NCBI GenBank assembly: GCA_964036275.1
Contig: OZ038434.1
Coordinates: 33,181,779 to 33,245,778, forward strand
DNA: 64,000 bases
Reading direction: 5' to 3'
Origin: Litoditis marina
Lineage: Eukaryota > Nematoda > Chromadorea > Rhabditida > Rhabditidae
The position numbers and the translations under genes are program-made. The notes below the pieces were generated by a model, which worked only from the letters and a program-made list of their open reading frames with translations, did not search any database and was not told the origin of the DNA. Shown here in pieces: positions 57,116 to 64,000 of this stretch. Within the stretch, counting starts at the first letter, position 1. The number at the start of each line of letters is the position of its first letter.

Positions 57116-60100
57116 GTAAACCGCCGTCAACAGTTATAGTAACAAAACAAATTATACAAACTTCATCTCCACTAACTTCCACATATAGCTTATAACCAGC
57201 CAAATAAATCAATATCTAATGGTGACAGTCTAACAACATTTAGCTTGCGCTAATAGCTTCTAGTTCGGCCCGCATTCTTGCGCATTGCACGTATAGGAAC
57301 ATTGAAAGATACGCCATCTTTTTGGCGTAATTGCGCAAAACATTAAAGTTTTGAGAGAAGTCACGTGGTTCAGAGGTAATCACAAGTTCGTTGTAGTTTG
57401 GTATCGACATATGGATTGAGTCCGCATTTCGATCGAAAATCAACGGAATCAAACTACAAACACAGCACGCTAGGCAACCTACACCGTATACATGTGCTTC
57501 AGAACAATAGAATCTTATACGTCAGAACCGATCACAAGGCAAGAGATTGTAGCATTCACTTGATAGATAGTAAAGTAACAAATAGATTGAAAGAGATGGC
57601 TTAGCCTGAACTATTTTTCACATGTCAACAACACCTTTTTACATCATACAACTGCTACTTTTAAGTTATTCGTTCCCGATTTAGAAACTTTTCCGTAAGC
57701 GGATTAAATTTATTGACCGCTCAGTCTCAGCGTGACTAAATTTGCATTTTCAGCAAAAACGTTAACAGTAAATAACTATGATGTATGGTGTATAACACCT
57801 TTTCAAACAGAACAAAAACTAGCAAAAGCCGGAGACCAGCACGTTTTCTATCTTTTGTGTAAAAACAGCCAAATTGCATAATTTATATCTAAAAGGACTG
57901 AAAATCATTCTGTGGCCGAAAAACCCTGTTAATTGATTTTTTTTGGCTGTGTAGCTGAAATTGCCAAACTGGATCCGAAAAATCACCGAAAATCATTAGG
58001 AAATAAGATTGTGTTCGACTGTTAAAGTGACATTTGTGATTTCGTCGCTAAGAGAAACCCGTTTCAGTCAGAGTTGAACGAACTAACACAATGACGTGTT
58101 AACGTGTTCCCCCAACCCCCCCCCCCCCCCCCCCCATGTGATCTTTGTTAGTTGCGAAAAAGTCTTTCAGTTTTCTTCATCTGGTGTACGAAACACCATC
58201 ATTTTCAGGCTCAAACCGAAAGAATCAGTGATCAAAAATCAATTCAGAGCCGTCAAATCATGAAAAAAATCTAACGAATCCTATCAGCAGAACGTTGAAG
58301 AACTTTAAACAAGATAAAAACTTTTAAAAACTTGGTAAAACCAGCCGACAACAAAACAAATCTAGAATTCTGCTGCGAGTCGTGTGTTACTAGGGGACTG
58401 CGTGCCAACAACCAAGCGCCAAAGTCGAAAACAAGATTAGACTGGTAGACGAAAACATAAAGGTTAAGTACACATACAACAATGTTACAGTAAGAAACGA
58501 GTGTTATCAGTGCAAAAATGCTGCTATCGCTACAACCTATCAATGCAATCTATTATCACACAAACGATGTCTCTACCTCTTACTAGAATATAGCATCGTC
58601 GAGATTCAGAGACGAAACGATGCAACTTACACCAAAAACTCATTCCTTTATAAAATTAGAAACTTCTTTGTTTACTAAAAATTTTGTGTAAAAGAGTTAA
58701 TTTCAGTAATGCTACCACTAATAATAATTTTTCTATAGCCTTTAATGTATTTTCTCTCTTTCTAATAGAACAGTGTTACAGTAAGAAAAGGTTGTTATCA
58801 GTGCAGGTTGGGAAATGCTGCTATCGCTACAACCTATCAATGCAATCTATATCACACAAATGAATCAACCATTAGAATGATCAGAATGTGAGCCAAAAAC
58901 TGGTTACAGGTTATCGGACAATTCCCTGCCAATTAGCAAGCCACTTTTGTAGAGTGTATAGGTCACAGAGACGCAGAATGTGTCAGCCTGTCTGCGGCCT
59001 CATTGACCTGTGTGCTCTCTCGCTTTTGCAGCTTGCTAATCGCACGAAATTGGGTCCAATGTTTCGGAGTTGTCAGTTACAGCATATTGAGCATTGAGCA
59101 TAGTACAACTTGATCAATCTGGAAGTCAGTCTTATTCCGTTCTTCTTTTCAATACGGAATGCAATGTGTACTTGGCAATTGGCAAACAAACCATTATACT
59201 AGTGGTGAACGGAACAACACAAACATGCAATCGAACACTTTACGTTATACTACCTTCTCACTTTGATAGTTTTCGCTGTGTAAAGTTTTATAGACATTTT
59301 ACGTGTCCAAAAAAAGTTGTCCTGAAGTTAAATTAGTCAAAACCCATGTTTTCAAAGTTCAAGGATTGACAAATTGTTGAGAGAAACCAAACTGTCCAGT
59401 TATAGAGAGTAGCCAAATCTGTGTTGTAGTTTGATCTCTACCATAATCCACGGTTTGACCGAACAGCAACGGAGTCAAACTACAAACACAGCGGAATAGA
59501 GCAACATATCCCCTATATACTACCTTCTCACGTTGACAGTTTCCGCTGTGTTAAGTTTTATAGAAATTCTTAGTGTCCATAATCTGACTTTCAATAAAAC
59601 TAATCAATATCAATGTTTGAAAGAAAACTATTCAGCCAAGTCCGTTAGTTGTGACCATAGCGCCATCGTAACCACTATGGTCAATAGAAAGTTGATGACT
59701 AAAAGGATACTAAAGAGAGGGACGCGCGGGGTGTCACGCTTAATTCCCACATTTCAATACAAAGGCCACGTTATTTCTAAAAGATCAACTGTACTGATAT
59801 AAACTTTCTGACACATCTTTTGAGACGCTGGACACAAATTTCGCTCGATTCTGGCTGAAAATCAGTCCTATTTTGAAACTTTTCTGGCTAGTGGGTAAAA
59901 TTAACGGTAGTAAGACCACGTTATTCCACAACTAAATTGAACAGATACTTTGTGATACATCTTTTGAGATACTGACACTCAAAGACGCTGTAATTGCCGC
60001 ACTTTCAGAAGCTTTGGTCAATTCCATTCCAGAAAAAGCTCTTCGGTCAGTTTAAAACGACTTTTTACCTCAGAAAGAAAGAAAATGATTTATGACACTT

Positions 60101-60962
60101 GACACATTCATACAAATGTCCGCGTCGAAAAATGCCTTCAAAAGGTGTGTACGTAACGGATATTAGCTATATCTAGATTCTTCGAACTCCCTTTGATCTT
60201 AAGATCAAAGGATTCGAAACTACACTTCACATCATACTTCAGCTGAGAACGAGAATGAGAATATGAAAAATGTATAAAATGATTGGTATTGCACCTGTCA
60301 CTGATAGTTAGCTGGAATGTTAAAACACCAGCTGAGTACAGCTTCTTAAAGTCAGTCTACATTGCCCTTAGATTAAAATTGCGGACTGCTTCAAAGTTGA
60401 TCTTTTTTCTATATTTGAAATTTTGACTGGTTGGAAGATCAATCTCTTGGTATTCTTGAAAAAATTGTTGGAAAAACGAGTGGGGGGGGCTGTTCGGAGC
60501 TACTTGGACAATACAACTAGAGTAACAAATATAAACAAGCGAGGTGTGACTATTGGTCAAAAAAGCCGTCTACCCTAAAAAAGTCTGTTTTCATGAAATT
60601 CCTAGCTATTTAGACACTTTTACTGACATATAGCCAGTAGACGTAACTATTAGGCAAAAATAAGCCGTTTTACTCCAAAAAGCCGTTTTCGAAACATTTC
60701 TAGCTATTTGGACACTTTTACTGGAGTATTATCGGTCGGCGACATAGCAATGCAATATCGTCAGATCATCACGAGTAGATGAGAATGAAATGGGAAACGA
60801 ACAAAATAGAAACCTGTTCGCCGGCGACAAAAGTCGCCCATCAAAAGCAGACAAACAGAAGATTAATTCGCCTTTTTACATTGCGCCTACCAACTGTGCA
60901 ATGGTTTTGATAGGTGGAAAGGACATACTGCAGCAGTTGGTTATATCAATTTGAATTTTTGG

Positions 60963-61345
60963 AACCTTCAAGAAGGACGATTATGTGGTCCAATCCCTAC
61001 GCTTCCGTCCTTTAAAGATGGCCTGACAGGAACTAAATCTCGTGCCTTGCGCTCCACGGTTAGTTCATTCGCTCCAACGCGAATGCGCCCCAAAAACGAA
61101 GTTTCCGAATCTACACTAATGAATTGCGATTGAATGATCCACAAAATATCGATAAATTAGTTTTTGTAGCGCATTTGCATTAGAGCGACGAAATTTACCG
61201 TGGAGCGCGGGCACAAGATTTGGTTCCTGTCAGGCCACCTTTAAACCGCAATACATTTCTCAATTGCAGTTTAAAGGACTTCTTTACATGATTGTAATAA
61301 AAATTAGCTTTTTATCACAATCATGTAAAGACCGATTGTAATAAA
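60963..61345. repeat. MITE nest of three elements
   Basis: A TTAA-type AGAAGGACGATT element (60970 onward) is split at CTTTAAAG by an element with GGCCTGACAGGAAC ends (about 61016-61240), and its far side is interrupted by a short hairpin (CTTTACATGATTGTAATAAA, about 61278-61332). Confidence 0.7.
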
Positions 61346-61763
61346 CCCACGGTTTTTAAAGAGTATCTACCAACTGTGCAATGGTTTTGATAGGTAAAAA
61401 GGACAGCAGCATACTGCAGTAAAGTTGTTCGACTAATCGGGAATAGTGGGTTTTTTTTCCTTACAAAATGCTGTCATTTCAATTATTAACATTGGAAAAC
61501 GGCCTCCTTTTTAAAGAATAGGTGAAAAGGTCAGCAGGTGGTTGTTACAATTCATATGAGTCGCAGAGTTTTTCTATTGCACTTAAAGGCCAAGTTCTAC
61601 ATACACCACAACTCAGAAAACGGGCCATTTTTCTGCAAAACCTGGTGACATTTCAACATTTTTCCCAAAACAAAAACATGAATGTTGCCGTGCTCTAAAC
61701 AAACAACGAGTTCCAAATGAATTAATAGTGGTGCCGTACGGCGGACGACCGTGAGAGTACACG

Positions 61764-61889
61764 TTTAAAGAAGGACGATTGTGTGGTCCAATCGCAACGG
61801 TTCAGTCCTTTAAACTGCAATACATTTTTCAATTGCAATTTAAAGGACCGTTGACACGAGATTGGTCCACATAATCGTCCTTCTTTAAA
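61764..61889. repeat. Palindromic MITE with TTAA flanks
   Basis: Best complete copy: TTTAAAGAAGGACGATTGTG to CATAATCGTCCTTCTTTAAA, centre ATACATTTTTCAATTGCA. Confidence 0.85.
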
Positions 61890-62892
61890 TTACCAGATTA
61901 CCACCACTATGAACCTTCGCTCCAATAGAAAGTGCCCAAATTGTCTACGGAACTGTAGCACCGCCCATTGGAATGACAAGGACTTTATCCCCTTCTCTCA
62001 TAGACTTGTTATCCACCACAAAAGACGATGCTATAAGAAAAATTGTGCGCGAAAGAGACGAAAGAAGTACTTTTAAAGCTTTATGTACTTAAAAACGGCT
62101 CTATTTCAACGCACAGTACTGCTCACTGGCGAGCGACTGTAGCACTGCATATTGGATTGACAATGACTATAACCTAGACTTGTTATTCACCCCAAAAGAC
62201 AAGCAAAAGATAAGTGATACGGCGAAATGGTGCGCGAGAGATAGATGAAAGAAGAACTTTTAAAAAGTCTAGTTGGGAGTCGGAATGGACACACCAGCAA
62301 GGTCATTCCCATAAATGATGGTCAGCCCCCTTTTTCGGGCCGAAAATCGATATCGGCTATAAATCGCCTGCATATCGTATGAATACGATAAGTCTAACAA
62401 TAGCGTCTTATGAGTTACATACCCAAAAATGCTCAGCGTTTTGAGAAAAACCCTCCTGTTTTTGGTACGAAGATTTGGGCAAACCCCCCCCCCCCCCTCC
62501 CCTCAAGAATTGTCTGATTTAGCGATTTTCTAAATTAAGGGCAAAACCCCCTTATAATGGCTGAGGGGGAGGGCAAAACCCCCCTGTTTGAAAAAGTCAC
62601 AACTCTGAGGCATTTAGGGTATGATGAGTTATGACCAGCCATCACACACCAGTATGGTGTAATCATTAGGAGGAAAATCGTTTCTCAACTAATATACCCC
62701 AAGTTTCATCTTCTTAGGTCTAAGACAGTAAATCTACCCCGCACATTGTATAAACTTGTATAAGTCTAGAAACGTATATATCCTGATCAAATGTTGTTGT
62801 AGTTTGATCTCGATACACACCATTCAAACTACAAACACAGCGAGATAGAAAGTGTATAAATCGCCCGCATATTGTATGAATACGATACGTCT

Positions 62893-63062
62893 AAGGCCCG
62901 AGCCATACTTTTTACGCGAGCGTTTCACGTCGGCGTATACCAATGCGTGTTATGCGTATTGATTTAGTTGGCGTATTACGCCAGCGTAAGTCGATAGCCA
63001 TCTTTTGTTCACCAAAAACGCGGGCGTAATACGCCGACGTAAAAAGTATGGCCCGGGCCTAA
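62893..63062. repeat. MITE with GGCCCGRGCCATAC ends and TAA flanks
   Basis: Left end GGCCCGAGCCATACTTTTTA, right end its complement TAAAAAGTATGGCCCGGGCC (one mismatch), each bordered by TAA. Interior rich in GGCGTATTACGCC. The 3-bp TAA duplication fits the PIF/Harbinger group by known target preference. Confidence 0.75.
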
Positions 63063-63227
63063 CACAGTATACCGTCTTGTGACCAGCCATTGAGGAAGTA
63101 TCTACATCTTTGTTGTAGTGTGATCTCGGTCACACTCCAATTTTCGACCGAAAAGCAACGGAATCAAACTACAAATACATAATGATCGAACATCATACAC
63201 CGTATAGGGATAAATGCTTACTTTGGG

Positions 63228-63402
63228 ATCATACACCAGCAAGGTTGTCCGAATAGTCAGAAACATCGAAAAACGGACTACTTTTTAGGCGAAAGGATGA
63301 AAATCGGTCTACTTTTTCATGAAAAATCCTAAATTTGCACGTTTTTACATCTGAAAACGGATTACTTTTTGTCGCTTAGTCGAACCTTACTGGTGTATGT
63401 TT
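63228..63402. repeat. Palindromic element with CACCAG ends
   Basis: Starts ATACACCAGCAAGGTTGTCC and ends GAACCTTACTGGTGTATG, its complement. Interior has AAACGGACTACTTTTT-type repeats. Family members lie at 60553-60735, 61417-61600, 48355-48480, 44722-44880 and 13640-13872. Confidence 0.75.
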
Positions 63403-64000
63403 GGGATCAGATTATATCCTATATACGTCCTTATGACCAGCCATGCACCAGTAAGGTGGTACCGTTTTTCGAACCGCGCAACTCAATTTTTGCGATTCAG
63501 ATGCCTCAAGTCCAATCACTTTGGGTCAAAAAATGCTCAGATTTCTCAGAAAGGGAGCGCGTATTCAATATAGTTCCAATCATTCCCAGTGAGACCACGA
63601 CAACGTGCCAACAAAACTTCCGGCCGGCTTTTCATCATGTTAGAATTTTCGAAAACACTAGAAGTTTCATCGAGCGGCTGCGAACCTTCGTTACAACATA
63701 TGGTTGAAAAATCTATTCATAAACCTGTTTTGTCCATGAAATATTTTCATTCGCATTTTCATTGGCAGACTGCCAAAGTCTTAGTGGGAATGGCGAGAAC
63801 TATATAATCACAATTTTGACTGTTCGGAGCAAAGTTTGTCTATAAACATATTGTAGGGACGGCTGAATGTGACAAGCCTAACATCAAAATCGTCTGATTA
63901 TCAGCCTAACTGGTTCAAACTTCAATATCCAGAAAATATCACAAAGCGGGCTATTGGGAGACTATAGTATGGAAACCCCTGGTAATGTACCAGCAAAACT

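Larger units (their letters stand above)
56620..64000. other. Gene-free flank with MITE-like repeats
   Basis: No exon or RNA gene could be supported. Contents: hairpin at about 57000-57115; poly-C run at about 58118-58135; palindromic elements at 57385-57494, 58915-59075, 59424-59520, 60553-60735, 60963-61345 (nested), 61417-61600, 61764-61889, 62893-63062, 63228-63402 and 63565-63806. The promoter of TMEM268 probably lies at the left edge. Confidence 0.6.

Overview
This is animal nuclear DNA, most likely from a rhabditid-type nematode. The signs are split genes with short exons and GT/AG introns, start codons directly behind a 3' splice acceptor (TTCAG|ATG, the layout of spliced-leader trans-splicing), a secreted protein that resembles a nematode-restricted family, a tRNA-Gly(GCC) in an intron, and many short palindromic MITE-like repeats. 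Genus and species cannot be read from the sequence. An OGG1 gene argues against Caenorhabditis elegans, which is generally described as lacking OGG1.

I rebuilt six protein genes by hand. Every exon junction keeps phase, except that one exon of the secreted-protein gene has a 1-nt bookkeeping uncertainty. Minus strand: (1) 2330-14009, ten exons, a 312-aa basic protein with a SUMO-interaction-like motif and one C-terminal membrane segment, possibly an inner-nuclear-membrane protein; (2) 15048-17382, three exons, a 115-aa allatostatin-C-like neuropeptide precursor; (3) 37283-42534, eleven exons, 8-oxoguanine DNA glycosylase OGG1; (4) 41732-42424, intronless PSTK (O-phosphoseryl-tRNA(Sec) kinase), lying inside OGG1 intron 1 on the same strand; (5) 44123-56602, thirteen exons, a TMEM268 orthologue. 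Plus strand: (6) 33768-36523, five exons, a small secreted protein. An intact tRNA-Gly(GCC) lies in OGG1 intron 3.

The rest is repeat-rich and I found no gene in it: 1-2329, 17390-33720 and 56620-64000. It holds several MITE-like families, some nested, tRNA-derived SINE-like repeats, GA/TC microsatellites, a CATGAG-rich tract and a degenerate LTR-retroelement-like segment. TMEM268 intron 4 carries a roughly 800-bp inverted repeat and a 130-bp-unit satellite rich in TGACGTCA.

The most unusual pattern concerns exon 3' ends. In three unrelated genes, several exons are followed, always on the downstream side, by one to three decayed copies of their own 3' end plus the start of the next intron, about 85-200 bp apart. 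Many copies keep a usable GT donor. This looks like recurrent tandem duplication across exon/intron boundaries that leaves ladders of decoy 5' splice sites. Second is the PSTK gene nested in OGG1 intron 1, only 39 nt after OGG1 exon 1.
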